Shown here piece after piece: positions 18,249 through 27,861 of a stretch of 64,000 nucleotides of DNA. The notes beneath the pieces were generated by a model. That model made no database searches. It worked only from the letters and a program-made list of their open reading frames with translations, and was not told the origin of the DNA. Source of the stretch: Vibrio sp. JC009 (GTDB taxonomy: Bacteria; Pseudomonadota; Gammaproteobacteria; Enterobacterales; Vibrionaceae); the NCBI RefSeq assembly GCF_029016485.1, contig NZ_CP092106.1, positions 2,604,001-2,668,000 on the forward strand, read 5' to 3'. How positions within the stretch are numbered: the stretch's first letter is position 1; each line of letters begins with the position of its first letter. Both the position numbers and the translations under genes were made by a program.

Positions 18249-19940
18249 ATGCGCGATGCAGTTAATACACATGAAGCAGAAGCCGGATGCTCAATTTCAC
18301 CACCCAATGAGATGATTCTGCACTGGGCAGAACAGCGCCCGAACGATATCTACCTGAAGCAGATTATTAACCGCGAATTTGTCGAATACTCCTTCGCGCA
18401 AGTGGCGGATATGGCTCTGAGGTTCGCTTCCGCACTGAAGGCACAAGGCTTAAAGCCGGGTGATAAAGTTGCGCTGATTTCTAAAAACTGCGCTGAATGG
18501 TTTATTACGGATCTTGCGCTAATGCTGGGTGATTATGTAAGCGTTCCCATCTTCCCCACTGCGGGCAGTGAGACTATTGAGTACTGTGTCACGCATAGTG
18601 AAAGTAAGGTGATGATCATCGGTAAGCTTGACAGCGCAGACGAGGTAAAAGAAGCGATGAACAGGTTGCCGGATATACTCACAATTTCATTGCCTTATGA
18701 TAGCGCTCCTGAGTGTCAGCTTACTTTTACTTCTCTGCTTAAAGAGCATGAACCGGGCACCCAAAGGCCTCAGCACTATGATGAAAAGCTGATGTCCATC
18801 GTTTACACCTCAGGCACTTCCGGCGTCCCTAAAGGGGCAATGCTGACCTATGGTGCATTTAGCTGGTCGGCACAAAAACTTATTGAACATATAGGGATAA
18901 GAGAAGATGACCGGCTTTTCTCCTATCTGCCTCTGGCGCATATCACCGAGCGGGTTTATATCTTTGGCTCCTCCATAATGGGGGGAGTTCAGACTGCATT
19001 TCCGGAATCGCTGGATACCTTTATTCTGGATGTGAAAATGCACAGGCCAACCCTGTTTATCTCTGTGCCAAGACTCTGGGCTCTTTTCCAGCAAAGGATC
19101 CAGGACAAGATGCCACAACGGAAACTCAGTATTCTGCTTAAGATTCCGTTTGTCAGCTCTATCGTGAAAAAGAAAATTGCCGAAGGTCTCGGGCTTGATC
19201 AGGGCCGGGTTCTTGGTTGTGGCTCCGCTCCGGTATCACCGGCTTTGCTGGAGTGGTATTTAAGTGTTGGCCTCCCAATCACTGAAGCCTGGGGAATGAC
19301 GGAGTCTTTTGCCTATGGCACCCTGAACCACCCCTTCAGAGCCGATAAGATAGGTACCGTTGGCAATGCAGGTCCGGGAGTTGAGCTGAAAGTTGCCGAA
19401 GATGATGAAATTCTTGTGCGTGGCAGGGGAACGTTCACCGGGTACTATAAAGATCCGGAGCAGACCCAGGAAGCCTTTGACTCTGAAGGATGGCTGCATA
19501 CCGGAGATATCGGCTCACTGGACAGTGAAGGCTATCTGACCATTCAGGGGCGCAAGAAGGATACCTTTAAGACGGCTAAAGGTAAGTTTGTCGCTCCGGT
19601 TCCTATTGAAAAGAAACTCTACGAGTACGGAAAAATTGAGATGATGTGTCTGGTGGGCCTGGGGATGCCAGCACCGATACTGCTCGTTGTGCCCCATCAG
19701 TTTCCTCATTTCGATAAGGAGAGATATGAAAGGCGTATGCTGCGAATCATTAAGCAGATCAACCAGGAGCTTGAATCGCATGAAAAGATCAAAGGGGCTT
19801 TGATGATCAGAGATCCCTGGAGTATTGAAAATGGCATTCTGACTCCAACGCTTAAGATTAAAAGACATGTGTTAGAGAGGAAGTATCACGATACCGGGGT
19901 TAACTGGCCGGGGGATAAGATTGTGGTTTGGGAGAAGTGA
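18249..19940 (+). CDS. Long-chain acyl-CoA synthetase (AMP-binding)
   Basis: A 563-residue adenylate-forming ligase of the long-chain fatty acid-CoA ligase type. The P-loop-like YTSGTSGVPKGAML is near residue 185, the A5 region WGMTESFAYG near 355 and the A7/A8 region GWLHTGDIGSLDSEGYLTIQGRKKD near 420. It activates fatty acids to acyl-AMP and then acyl-CoA. ATG 18249 is preferred because GGAG lies 6 bases upstream; an in-frame ATG at 18237 overlaps that region. It is monocistronic and convergent with pgpA. Confidence 0.88.
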   Translation: MRDAVNTHEAEAGCSISPPNEMILHWAEQRPNDIYLKQIINREFVEYSFAQVADMALRFASALKAQGLKPGDKVALISKNCAEWFITDLALMLGDYVSVPIFPTAGSETIEYCVTHSESKVMIIGKLDSADEVKEAMNRLPDILTISLPYDSAPECQLTFTSLLKEHEPGTQRPQHYDEKLMSIVYTSGTSGVPKGAMLTYGAFSWSAQKLIEHIGIREDDRLFSYLPLAHITERVYIFGSSIMGGVQTAFPESLDTFILDVKMHRPTLFISVPRLWALFQQRIQDKMPQRKLSILLKIPFVSSIVKKKIAEGLGLDQGRVLGCGSAPVSPALLEWYLSVGLPITEAWGMTESFAYGTLNHPFRADKIGTVGNAGPGVELKVAEDDEILVRGRGTFTGYYKDPEQTQEAFDSEGWLHTGDIGSLDSEGYLTIQGRKKDTFKTAKGKFVAPVPIEKKLYEYGKIEMMCLVGLGMPAPILLVVPHQFPHFDKERYERRMLRIIKQINQELESHEKIKGALMIRDPWSIENGILTPTLKIKRHVLERKYHDTGVNWPGDKIVVWEK

Positions 19941-19948
19941 TAAATAGT

Positions 19949-20015
19949 AGCTGTCAGCCTTCAGCTGTCAGAGGTAAACAACTTAACCACCTCTGATAGC
20001 TGATAGCTGATAGCT
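19949..20015. repeat. Word-repeat inverted element (AGCTATC-type) between convergent genes
   Basis: Two 27-nt arms (19949-19975 and 19989-20015) pair with four mismatches around a 13-nt loop. The right arm consists of the 7-base word AGCTGAT in tandem; the left arm is a diverged version (AGCTGTC/CTTCAGC). It lies between the convergent acyl-CoA synthetase and pgpA genes, where it could act as a two-way terminator without a T tract. Confidence 0.85.
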
Positions 20016-20018
20016 CGT

Positions 20019-20525
20019 TTAAACTAACCAGTCCGCATACCAACAAACAAAATACAAAACAACCGCTGCCATAACACCGGCAACAATATCATCCAGCATA
20101 ATTCCCAGGCCGCCATGGACTTTTTGATCAAGCCAGCCGATAGGCCACGGTTTTACCATATCGAAAAAGCGGAACAGGACAAAACCACTAAGCAGGATCT
20201 TCCAGTCAAAAGCCGGTAGCCCAAGCAGAGGTACCACACTCATAGTGATCCAGAATCCGGCAAACTCATCCCAGACAATAGAGCCGTGATCGTGAACCTG
20301 CATATCATCAGAGGTTACCTGACAGATCTTCACGCCAATAAAACAGGAAAGAAGCGTGAGAATAAGATAAGCAGGCAGAGGTAACTGAACCAGAAGAAGG
20401 TAAAGCGGCACAGCGGCCAGCGTTCCCATTGTGCCCGGAACCACAGGTGACAGGCCACTACCAAAGCCGGTAGCCAGAAGGTGCCATGGGTTTAATAGTG
20501 AAATTTTATCTAAAGGGTTACTCAT
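20019..20525 (-). CDS. pgpA: Phosphatidylglycerophosphatase A
   Basis: A 168-residue inner-membrane phosphatase that removes phosphate from phosphatidylglycerol phosphate. Family motifs are visible: ATGFGSGLSPVVPGTMG near the N-terminus, IVWDEFAGFWITM near 85 and GGLGIMLDDIVAGV near 140 with the DD pair. Its ATG overlaps the stop of thiL by 4 bases, the usual thiL-pgpA coupling. Confidence 0.93.
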   Translation of the reverse strand: MSNPLDKISLLNPWHLLATGFGSGLSPVVPGTMGTLAAVPLYLLLVQLPLPAYLILTLLSCFIGVKICQVTSDDMQVHDHGSIVWDEFAGFWITMSVVPLLGLPAFDWKILLSGFVLFRFFDMVKPWPIGWLDQKVHGGLGIMLDDIVAGVMAAVVLYFVCWYADWLV

Positions 20526-21499
20526 GCATTTTCCTTACTGAAATGATCGTATCCGGACAGTTCCCAGTTAACCGGCTTTCCGTCCCGAATCAGTTCAAAT
20601 GTGCCCTGAGGGCGTATCTGCCCGATGCAGGTAATCTTTGTTCCTGTGTGTGCTAATGCGCTTTCCAGCCCGCCTTTGTGCTCTTCCGGGATAGTAAAGC
20701 AAAGCTCGTACTCTTCACCACTGGTCAGTGCTATTTTCTGTGCAAGCGCCCTGTCAGAGCAGTAATCCAGAAGCTCACCGGAGAGAGGCAACTGACTGAT
20801 ATCGATACTGGCGCCAAGCTGAGAGCACTCAAGGATATGCCCGAGGTCAGAAATCAGCCCATCAGAAATATCAATACAGGCAGAGGCCCGATTTAACAGC
20901 GCCTGCCCCACCAGCACACGAGGCGTTGCCAGATAATGCCTCTTCTCCAGCGCATCGGCAAATGGCTTACCTACATCGGCATTACCCAGGATCACTTCCA
21001 GTCCGGCTTTACTGTCTCCCAGATCTCCGGTTACGTAAATCCAGTCACCCATTTTAGCGCCTGAGCGCATCAGCGCATGCTTTTCCGGAACAAAGCCCTG
21101 AACCGTCAGAGTAATACTTAACGGCCCTCTGGTGGTATCACCACCAATAAGCTGAACACCAAAGTAATCCGCCAGCTCAAAAAACCCATCACAAAATGGC
21201 TTCAGCCAGGCTTCATTCTGCTCAGGCAATGTCAGAGCAAGTGAAACCCAGGCGGGCGTCGCACCCATCGCAGCCAAATCGCTAAGATTAGAAGCTAACG
21301 CCTTATGCGCTACCCACGCCGGGTTGGCTCCCGGAACAAAATGCGTCCCCTCCACCAGCGTATCCGTACTGACAGCAATACGCACATTCTCAGGCGGCTT
21401 AACCAGAGCACAATCATCCCCAAGCGAAAACTCAACGTCCCGGCGCTGAGTTTGACGGTTCTTAAAATAGCGATCAATTAAACTAAATTCACCAGACAT
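20522..21499 (-). CDS. thiL: Thiamine-monophosphate kinase
   Basis: A 325-residue AIR-synthase-superfamily kinase that makes thiamine diphosphate from the monophosphate. Motifs include GDDCALV near residue 27, VSTDTLVEGTHF near 43, HKALASNLSDLAAMGA near 67, GGDTTRGPLSITLTVQG near 118 and CIDISDGLISDLGHI near 208. It lies downstream of nusB; the 200-bp gap holds a terminator and a word-repeat element, so it may have separate transcription. Confidence 0.95.
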   Translation of the reverse strand: MSGEFSLIDRYFKNRQTQRRDVEFSLGDDCALVKPPENVRIAVSTDTLVEGTHFVPGANPAWVAHKALASNLSDLAAMGATPAWVSLALTLPEQNEAWLKPFCDGFFELADYFGVQLIGGDTTRGPLSITLTVQGFVPEKHALMRSGAKMGDWIYVTGDLGDSKAGLEVILGNADVGKPFADALEKRHYLATPRVLVGQALLNRASACIDISDGLISDLGHILECSQLGASIDISQLPLSGELLDYCSDRALAQKIALTSGEEYELCFTIPEEHKGGLESALAHTGTKITCIGQIRPQGTFELIRDGKPVNWELSGYDHFSKENA

Positions 21500-21522
21500 A
21501 TTTGTACAAGCTTATTTTTAAA

Positions 21523-21655
21523 GGGCCCTGGGTTTATAGGCCCTGGGCCCTAGGACATTTGTTTATTTTTTAGTATCAAGGCGCTGCAATATTGTGCACC
21601 TTTTGGTTTTCCCAGGGCCCAGCAGGGCGAAGCCCGATCCTAGGACCCAGGGCCC
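21523..21655. repeat. GGGCCCT word-repeat pair, locus 1 (thiL-nusB gap)
   Basis: Block A (21523-21554) is GGGCCCTGGG, a TTTATA spacer and two more GGCCCTG words. Block B (21611-21655) is CCCAGGGCCC, an AGCAGGGCGAAGCCC mini hairpin and CTAGGACCCAGGGCCC. A and B are inverted relative to each other. Between them lies a terminator-like hairpin (AAGGCGC / GTGCACCTT, 21578-21602). Confidence 0.85.
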
Positions 21656-21687
21656 AAAAAAAAGGCCAGCATAAGCCGACCTTTTTC
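21656..21687 (-). terminator. Terminator after nusB
   Basis: On the minus strand GGTCGGC-TTAT-GCTGGCC (two G-T pairs) is followed by a run of eight T. It starts 15 bases after the nusB stop and abuts repeat block B. Confidence 0.85.
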
Positions 21688-21700
21688 CAATCTCTGTCCG

Positions 21701-22168
21701 TTACTTCTTACGAACATGCGGTGCAGCTTTATCCAGCACACCGTTAACGAACTTATGGCTGTCTTCTGCAGCAAATACCTTCGCCAGCTCAATAGCTTCG
21801 TTGATAACCACTTTGTATGGTACATCATCACGGCGAGTCATTTCGTACATAGCCAGTCTCAGCAGAGCCAGTTCCATCATATCCAGATCCTGCATAGGAC
21901 GGGAAAGGTACGGACGCAGCTTGCTGTCAAGGTCAGTGTGAGACTGTACAACGCCAACTAATAGATCACGGAAATAATCTACGTCAGTTTCAGGAGCCTT
22001 CAGTGAAGGTTCATTATCACGATGCTCTTCTTCATCATACTTATCACCAGATAAAAACTGGTCTTCAACTGTGGCAACATTTTCTTTTGTGATCTGCCAA
22101 GAATAAATTGCTTGCAGAGCAAACTGACGTGCATTACGACGTGCGGCTGGTTTCACACTGGCCCCCAT
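21701..22168 (-). CDS. nusB: Transcription antitermination protein NusB
   Basis: A 155-residue helical protein that, with NusE, binds boxA RNA in rRNA antitermination. Recognisable segments are [17 protein letters not shown] near the N-terminus, the [25 protein letters not shown] helix and [31 protein letters not shown] at the C-terminus. It shares one nucleotide with the ribH stop region, the usual ribH-nusB coupling. Confidence 0.96.
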   Translation of the reverse strand: MGASVKPAARRNARQFALQAIYSWQITKENVATVEDQFLSGDKYDEEEHRDNEPSLKAPETDVDYFRDLLVGVVQSHTDLDSKLRPYLSRPMQDLDMMELALLRLAMYEMTRRDDVPYKVVINEAIELAKVFAAEDSHKFVNGVLDKAAPHVRKK

Positions 22169-22638
22169 TAGGAATCGATTTCAGATAAAACGTTGATCAT
22201 TTCTAGCGCGCTTAGTGCAGCTTCTGTGCCTTTGTTACCAGCCTTGGTTCCTGCGCGTTCAATAGCCTGATCAATAGTGTCAACAGTCAGCACACCAAAT
22301 GCCACTGGAAGGCTGTATTCCAGAGAAACCTGTGCCAGACCTTTGTTACATTCACTGCAAACATAGTCAAAGTGAGGAGTACCACCACGGATAACTGTAC
22401 CCAGAGAGATAATCGCGTCGAACTTACCTGTTTTTGCTACACGCTGAGCAACAAGTGGCAGTTCAACCGCTCCCGGACAACGAACAACAGTAATATTGTC
22501 GTCACTAATCTGCCCGTGACGCTTTAAAGTATCGATAGCACCAGATAGTAAACTTTCGTTGATAAAGCTATTAAAGCGAGAAATAACAATCGCAATCTTA
22601 GCATTCGGAGCCGGGAATCCACCCTCGATAACTTGCAT
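22168..22638 (-). CDS. ribH: 6,7-dimethyl-8-ribityllumazine synthase
   Basis: A 156-residue lumazine synthase, the penultimate riboflavin step. Motifs: [21 protein letters not shown] near the start, [14 protein letters not shown] near 54, [16 protein letters not shown] near 80 and [24 protein letters not shown] near 113. It belongs to the ribD-C-BA-H run, separated from ribBA by a terminator-bearing word-repeat element. Confidence 0.96.
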   Translation of the reverse strand: MQVIEGGFPAPNAKIAIVISRFNSFINESLLSGAIDTLKRHGQISDDNITVVRCPGAVELPLVAQRVAKTGKFDAIISLGTVIRGGTPHFDYVCSECNKGLAQVSLEYSLPVAFGVLTVDTIDQAIERAGTKAGNKGTEAALSALEMINVLSEIDS

Positions 22639-22728
22639 AAAGCCTTCCTTTAACTATTTTCGTCAGTGAGAATCGCCGGATTCTAGCATAGATGTTCGTC
22701 ACAAATCTAATTGTTTTTTGGAAGTCTT

Positions 22729-22890
22729 GGGGCCCTGGGCCCTGGGTTCGGGCTTCGCCCTGCTGGGCCCTGGGGAAAAACAAAAGGCGTACATCTATGC
22801 ACGCCTTCCAAACTAAAAAAATGCTTTCCCCAGACCTAACAATGAACGAGGTAAACATCCCAGGGCCCAGGGCCTAAAAACCCAGGGCCC
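22729..22890. repeat. GGGCCCT word-repeat pair, locus 2 (ribH-ribBA gap)
   Basis: Inverted copy of locus 1. Block B in reverse (22729-22775) contains GGGCCCTGGG, the mini hairpin CGGGCTTCGCCCTG and CTGGGCCCTGGGG. Block A in reverse (22858-22890) contains CCCAGGGCCCAGGGCC and ACCCAGGGCCC. Between them a GGCGT / ACGCC hairpin flanked by AAAA and TT (22782-22808) resembles a terminator for minus-strand transcription from ribBA. Confidence 0.85.
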
Positions 22891-22891
22891 T

Positions 22892-24001
22892 TTATTCACA
22901 AATATATTCCGTAACTTCCAACCCAAACCCGCCAAGCGCATGATACTTCTTATCCGCTGAAGACAGCAGCTTCATTTTGCTTACGCCAAGGTCGGCCAGA
23001 ATCTGTGAGCCCACACCTACGCGGCGTGATGTGCCCTGCTTTTTCGCAAGGGTCGGTGCGTCGCCTTTATCCTGCTGTTCAAACATCTTCACGCGGTGTA
23101 CCAGAAGGTCTGTGGTTTCCTCATGACCAAGGATAACCAGAACACCACCCTCTTTATCGATACGCTTCATCGCTTTTTCCAGCGTCCAGCTGCGGTCAGC
23201 GTTGCGGTTTGAGCGCAGTACATCGGTAAACACATCCTGAAGATGAACACGAACCAGGCAAGGTTCATCTGTGATCTCACCTTTACGCAGTGCGTAGTGG
23301 ATTTCGTTATCAATGGTGTCACGGTATGTCACCATATCGAAATCACCAAACTCGGTTGGCAGTTTGCACTCGGCAACGCGCTCGATAGTGGTTTCCGTGT
23401 TGTTACGGTACTCAATCAGATCCGCAATGGTACCCAGCTTAATGCCGTGTTTTTCAGCAAACACTTCCAGATCCGGGCGGCGGGCCATAGTGCCGTCTTC
23501 ATTCAGGATCTCAACAATCACAGAAGCCGCTTCCAGACCTGCAAGGCGAGCAAGATCACAGCCCGCTTCCGTGTGACCGGCACGAGTCAGTACGCCACCG
23601 TCCTGAGCTGCCAGCGGGAAAATATGACCCGGCTGAACCAGATCTGCCGCTTTAGCATCTTTCGCAACCGCAGCCTGAACCGTTACTGCACGGTCTGCTG
23701 CAGAAATACCGGTTGTTACACCTTCCGCCGCTTCAATGGAAACGGTAAAGTTTGTGGTGTACTGAGCATTGTTATCCTGAACCATAGGTGGCAGGCCAAG
23801 CATTTCACAACGCTCTTTGGTCATGGTCAGACAGATAAGGCCACGACCATGCGTTGCCATAAAGTTAATAGACTCAGGCGTAACATGCTCTGCAGCCATA
23901 ATAATATCGCCTTCGTTCTCACGATCCTCATCATCCATAAGGATCACCATCTTACCAAGGCGGATATCTTCGATTATCTCTTTCGATGTACTGATTGGCA
24001 T
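22892..24001 (-). CDS. ribB: RibBA-type 3,4-dihydroxy-2-butanone-4-phosphate synthase with degenerate GTP cyclohydrolase II domain
   Basis: A 369-residue two-domain protein. Residues 1-205 are the RibB domain: [11 protein letters not shown] near 22-32, THGRGLICL near 50, GHTEAGCDL near 142. Residues 210-365 have the overall pattern of GTP cyclohydrolase II, but the zinc-binding motif (G-D-x-F-x-S-x-R-C-D-C) is replaced by [18 protein letters not shown] without cysteines. The second activity is therefore probably lost and RibA supplied elsewhere (inference). It is part of the rib operon. Confidence 0.93.
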   Translation of the reverse strand: MPISTSKEIIEDIRLGKMVILMDDEDRENEGDIIMAAEHVTPESINFMATHGRGLICLTMTKERCEMLGLPPMVQDNNAQYTTNFTVSIEAAEGVTTGISAADRAVTVQAAVAKDAKAADLVQPGHIFPLAAQDGGVLTRAGHTEAGCDLARLAGLEAASVIVEILNEDGTMARRPDLEVFAEKHGIKLGTIADLIEYRNNTETTIERVAECKLPTEFGDFDMVTYRDTIDNEIHYALRKGEITDEPCLVRVHLQDVFTDVLRSNRNADRSWTLEKAMKRIDKEGGVLVILGHEETTDLLVHRVKMFEQQDKGDAPTLAKKQGTSRRVGVGSQILADLGVSKMKLLSSADKKYHALGGFGLEVTEYICE

Positions 24002-24106
24002 TGTTCTTATTCCTTAGTCTTGCTTCAGAGTATTTCTGATAGCGGTTTATTACTTTTATTTTTTATTCGCTGAAGTTCCAGACAGGTGATGCCTGTTTTC
24101 CAACGG

Positions 24107-24760
24107 TCAAGCAAACCCGTTCTGCTGCAGAAACTCCATTGTAATTCTTGATTCTGGCTCTTTATCCTGAGAAGCGGTCAGCAACCTTTCCATATAACGT
24201 GCAAGCACATCCACCTCAAGGTTAACCTTTCTGCCCACGTTAAACTTATCAATGGTTGTCTCCTCAGAGGTATGAGGAACAATGGTCAGCTTAAAGGCAT
24301 TCTTACGCAGGTCATTCACCGTCAGGCTGATACCATCAACAGTAATGGAACCCTTTTGAGCCACATAGCGGGAGATATCTTCCGGCATTTCCACCCAGAA
24401 CTCCACCGCACGTCCAACCTGATTACGCTCAACAATAGTCCCCACACCATCAACATGGCCGGACACAATATGACCGCCAAACCGGGTTGTCGGCAACATG
24501 GCTTTCTCAAGGTTTACCTTATCTCCCACTGAATATTGGGCAAATCCGGTCTTTTTCAAGGTTTCCAGAGAGAGATCCGCGGTATAACTGCTTTCAGTAA
24601 AAGCCACCACAGTAAGACAGACACCGTTGGTAGCAATACTGTCGCCCAGCTTAACATCAGACATATCCAGCTTGCCCGACTCAACCGTAATCGAAATATC
24701 TTCTCCTCTCGGAGTAATCGCAGTCAGAGTACCAACTGCTTCTATAATTCCTGTAAACAT
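24107..24760 (-). CDS. ribC: Riboflavin synthase, alpha chain
   Basis: A 217-residue protein with the internal duplication typical of the family: MFTGIIEAVGTL and NGVCLTV in the first half, IVSGHVDGVGTI and VDGISLTVNDL in the second. It dismutates two lumazine molecules to riboflavin. A 105-bp gap separates it from ribBA. Confidence 0.96.
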   Translation of the reverse strand: MFTGIIEAVGTLTAITPRGEDISITVESGKLDMSDVKLGDSIATNGVCLTVVAFTESSYTADLSLETLKKTGFAQYSVGDKVNLEKAMLPTTRFGGHIVSGHVDGVGTIVERNQVGRAVEFWVEMPEDISRYVAQKGSITVDGISLTVNDLRKNAFKLTIVPHTSEETTIDKFNVGRKVNLEVDVLARYMERLLTASQDKEPESRITMEFLQQNGFA

Positions 24761-24797
24761 ATTCTACTCGTTTTCTCAGGGTACTTGTCGGTTCAAA

Positions 24798-24918
24798 GGT
24801 AGAGGGCTGGTATCAACAAGCAGACCTTCTTTGCCATGGATGGCAAAGTAGAGCTACATGGACGCTTTCTTTTAAAAAAAAGGCATGCGTGTCTGCTTGT
24901 TGATACTAGCCCTCTGCC
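24798..24918. repeat. Long inverted element between ribC and ribD
   Basis: Arms of 27 nt (24798-24824 and 24892-24918) pair with only two mismatches; each contains AGAGGGCT and TATCAACAAGCAGA. Inside sits a perfect CTTTGCCAT-GG-ATGGCAAAG hairpin (24829-24848) and a T4A8 tract. The element fills the gap between ribC (start 24760) and ribD (end 24927). It could form a large cruciform or RNA fold in the rib transcript. Confidence 0.88.
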
Positions 24919-24926
24919 TGCACCCA

Positions 24927-26021
24927 CTATAATTTTGCTACAATCCGAATATCCGAACCAACCATACGAACATCCACAATATCCAGCTCAACAACCTGAT
25001 CCATCTTCTCTAAACCTAGCAGATTAATCAGGCTGCGGGAGTCGGCTCCCATAATCTTTGGTGCCTGATAAAGGATCAGCTCATCCACCAGTTTCTGTTC
25101 AATCAGACTTCCCGCCAGCGTCGCACCAGCTTCAACCCAGATATGATTTATATTGTGCTCATTCGCAAGCTTGCTAAGCACCTGTTTCAGGTCAAGCTGA
25201 CCAGCCACACTGGTTGCAACAGTAATATCGCTCTTTTCCGAGCTGGACACAGTAAGCACATCGCCACCAGACTGGTAAAGTGCCAGTTCTCTGTTTAACT
25301 GATGCTGCCTGTCCAGAATCACTCTGACAGGTTGTCGCAGCTCATCTTCAGGGTATTTGGCTTTCACTGAATCAGGCAACTCATTCCAGCGCACTGTCAG
25401 TGAGGCATTATCTTCAATCACAGTTTTGCTGGTAGAAAGCACAGCCCCGGCCTGAGCACGCAAACACTGCACATCTTTTCTCGCCTGAGAAGAGGTGATC
25501 CACTTACTTTCACCGTTACTCAGCGCCGTTTTACCATCCAGACTGGCTGCCAGCTTTAGCTGAACATAAGGCATTCCGGTACGCATTTTCTTCAGGAAGG
25601 CCGGATTTAACTGATTCGCTTCCTGCTCAAGCAGTCCCACCTCCACTTCAATACCGGCATCGCGCATCATATTAACGCCGCGTCCTGCCACCTGAGGATT
25701 TGGATCTTGCATAGCGCAGATAACCTTAGCCACTTTAGCCTTGATTAGCGCTTCAGCACAGGGAGGCGTTCTGCCGTAGTGAGAACACGGCTCCAGCGTC
25801 ACATAAGCTGTCGCTCCTTGCGCATTTTCACCGGCAGCACGAAGTGCATGCACCTCTGCATGCGGTTCACCGGCACGGTAATGAAACCCCTCACCCACAA
25901 TCTCACCGTCTTTTGCGATAACGCAGCCGACATTGGGATTGGGCGTGGTAGTATAGATGCCCCCCTTTGCCAGAGAAATGGCCCGGGACATCATCTGATA
26001 ATCAGTAGAAGTGAATGTCAT
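24927..26021 (-). CDS. ribD: Bifunctional riboflavin deaminase-reductase RibD
   Basis: A 364-residue fusion. The N-terminal deaminase domain has HAEVHAL near residue 49 and the zinc motif PCSHYGRTPPC near 75. The C-terminal reductase domain begins near 148 (PYVQLKLAASLDGKTALSNGESKWITS) and contains WVEAGATLAGSLI near 294. It converts the product of GTP cyclohydrolase II in two steps. Its start overlaps the nrdR stop by one base. Confidence 0.96.
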   Translation of the reverse strand: MTFTSTDYQMMSRAISLAKGGIYTTTPNPNVGCVIAKDGEIVGEGFHYRAGEPHAEVHALRAAGENAQGATAYVTLEPCSHYGRTPPCAEALIKAKVAKVICAMQDPNPQVAGRGVNMMRDAGIEVEVGLLEQEANQLNPAFLKKMRTGMPYVQLKLAASLDGKTALSNGESKWITSSQARKDVQCLRAQAGAVLSTSKTVIEDNASLTVRWNELPDSVKAKYPEDELRQPVRVILDRQHQLNRELALYQSGGDVLTVSSSEKSDITVATSVAGQLDLKQVLSKLANEHNINHIWVEAGATLAGSLIEQKLVDELILYQAPKIMGADSRSLINLLGLEKMDQVVELDIVDVRMVGSDIRIVAKL

Positions 26022-26470
26022 TAGTCTTCCAGCTTAGCTATCTCTTCGCCAAACTCACGGATATCTTCAAAACTGCGATAAACCGAAGCAAAACGGATAT
26101 AAGCAACCTTATCCAGCTCTTTAAGCTGATCCATAACCAGGTTACCAATCATCTCACTTGGTACTTCGCGCTCACCCGTTGCTCTTAGCTTAGACTTAAT
26201 ATTGCTGATCGCCAGCTCAATGGAATCGGCACTGACCGGACGCTTTTCCAGAGCCCGCTGAATACCGCCAACCATCTTATCTTCATTGAAAGGTTCACGG
26301 TTTCCGTTAGATTTAATCACCTTTGGCATCACAAGTTCTGCGGTTTCAAAGGTAGTAAAGCGTTCATGACAAGCCAGACACTGACGACGGCGACGAACCT
26401 GATGGCCATCAGCGACAAGGCGGGAATCGATAACTTTAGTATCGTTTTCTGAACAAAATGGACAATGCAT
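26021..26470 (-). CDS. nrdR: Transcriptional repressor NrdR
   Basis: A 149-residue repressor of ribonucleotide reductase genes. The N-terminal zinc ribbon has CPFC at 3-6 and CLAC at 31-34. The ATP-cone domain follows ([20 protein letters not shown]). It is at the head of the ribD run, as usual in gammaproteobacteria. Confidence 0.97.
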   Translation of the reverse strand: MHCPFCSENDTKVIDSRLVADGHQVRRRRQCLACHERFTTFETAELVMPKVIKSNGNREPFNEDKMVGGIQRALEKRPVSADSIELAISNIKSKLRATGEREVPSEMIGNLVMDQLKELDKVAYIRFASVYRSFEDIREFGEEIAKLED

Positions 26471-26601
26471 ATCACCTCCGAGGGAATTAATTGCCCGAAT
26501 AATAATAATTCGTTTGAGGAGCTATAAACGGTAACAGTGTAACGGAAATGCAGGTAAATAAAAGGGCTCCATTGCGGAACCCTTTAGACTTCAAACTTTC
26601 T

Positions 26602-27852
26602 TTAGCTTCGCGGCAGATAATTTGCCTTACCCACCCACTTATAACTGGTGAGCTCTTCAAGCCCCATCGGGCCACGGGCATGAAGTTTCTGAGTAGAAAC
26701 CGCCACTTCCGCACCAAGACCAAACTGAGCACCGTCAGTGAAGCGGGTAGAAGCATTAACATAAACCGCTGCAGAACCCGCCGTGTTGATAAACAGCTCT
26801 GCATTTTCAAGGCTGTCAGTCATAATTGCATCCGAGTGGCTGGCGTTGTGAACACGCATATGCTCGATAGCTTCACTGATATCAGAAACCACTTTAACGC
26901 CCAGAGTGTAGCTCAGCCATTCTGTATCAAAGTCACCTTCCTGCGCATCGCGGATCTCAGCCGCGTTAGCCAGCTCAGCTTTTGCTTTTGATTCTGCAAC
27001 AAAGGTTACTTTGCCGTTCAGTTTTTCTGCAAGCTTTGGCAGAAATTCTGCAGCCACCTTTTCATGCACCAGAAGCGTATCCAGCGAGTTACATGCTGAC
27101 GGGCGCTGAACCTTTGAGTTTTCAACCACGTCAATGGACTTGTCCAGATTAGCACTTTCATCCACAAAGATATGACTGATACCAAAACCGCCGATGATCA
27201 CAGGAATATTGCTGTTCTCTTTACACATTTTGTGCAGACCGGCACCGCCACGAGGGATGATCATATCCACATACTCATCCAGCTTAAGCAGCTGAGAAAC
27301 CAGCTCACGGTCCGGCTTTTCAATGTACTGAACAGAGGCTGCAGGAAGCTCGGCTTTTTCCAGCGCAGACTGAATCACCTTCACCAGCTCCATATTAGAG
27401 AAGAAGGTCTCTTTACCGCCACGCAGAATGCTTGCGTTACCGGTTTTCAGGCAAAGAGCAGCAATATCAATAGTTACGTTCGGGCGTGCTTCGTAAATAA
27501 CACCAACAACACCTAAAGGAACACGGCGGCGGGACAGAGACATGCCGTTTTCCAGCACCTTGCTGTCGATTTCACTGCCCACTGGATCGTTCAGGCTGAT
27601 CACGTTACGAACATCATTCGCAATACCGCTTAAACGATCTTTATTCAGTAGCAGACGGTCCAGCAGCGCTTCTGACAGCCCTGCTTCACGGCCTTTTTCA
27701 ATATCCTTCGCATTTGCTGCAAGGATAGTTTCCGCATTCGCTTCCAGCTCATCGGCGATAATCTGCAGCGCACGGTTTTTCTGAGCAGTAGATGCTGTTG
27801 CCAGATGGAAAGCAGCCTCTTTTGCTGCCAGTCCCATTTTGATGAGTTCCAT
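26602..27852 (-). CDS. proA: Glutamate-5-semialdehyde dehydrogenase (gamma-glutamyl phosphate reductase)
   Basis: A 416-residue aldehyde-dehydrogenase-superfamily enzyme of proline biosynthesis. [24 protein letters not shown] lies near 107. The catalytic-cysteine region, normally with a QRPSACN-type segment, is visible as [17 protein letters not shown] near 247. The C-terminus has [30 protein letters not shown]. It lies 9 bases after proB. Confidence 0.96.
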   Translation of the reverse strand: MELIKMGLAAKEAAFHLATASTAQKNRALQIIADELEANAETILAANAKDIEKGREAGLSEALLDRLLLNKDRLSGIANDVRNVISLNDPVGSEIDSKVLENGMSLSRRRVPLGVVGVIYEARPNVTIDIAALCLKTGNASILRGGKETFFSNMELVKVIQSALEKAELPAASVQYIEKPDRELVSQLLKLDEYVDMIIPRGGAGLHKMCKENSNIPVIIGGFGISHIFVDESANLDKSIDVVENSKVQRPSACNSLDTLLVHEKVAAEFLPKLAEKLNGKVTFVAESKAKAELANAAEIRDAQEGDFDTEWLSYTLGVKVVSDISEAIEHMRVHNASHSDAIMTDSLENAELFINTAGSAAVYVNASTRFTDGAQFGLGAEVAVSTQKLHARGPMGLEELTSYKWVGKANYLPRS

Positions 27853-27861
27853 ATCGATTCC

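Noticed and set aside
23243..24073. 276-codon open frame antisense to ribBA
   Set aside because: Shadow of ribBA; composition is that of an antisense frame and there is no start signal.
24002..24106. FMN riboswitch in the rib operon
   Set aside because: No RFN-element conserved blocks are visible in any rib gene gap here.
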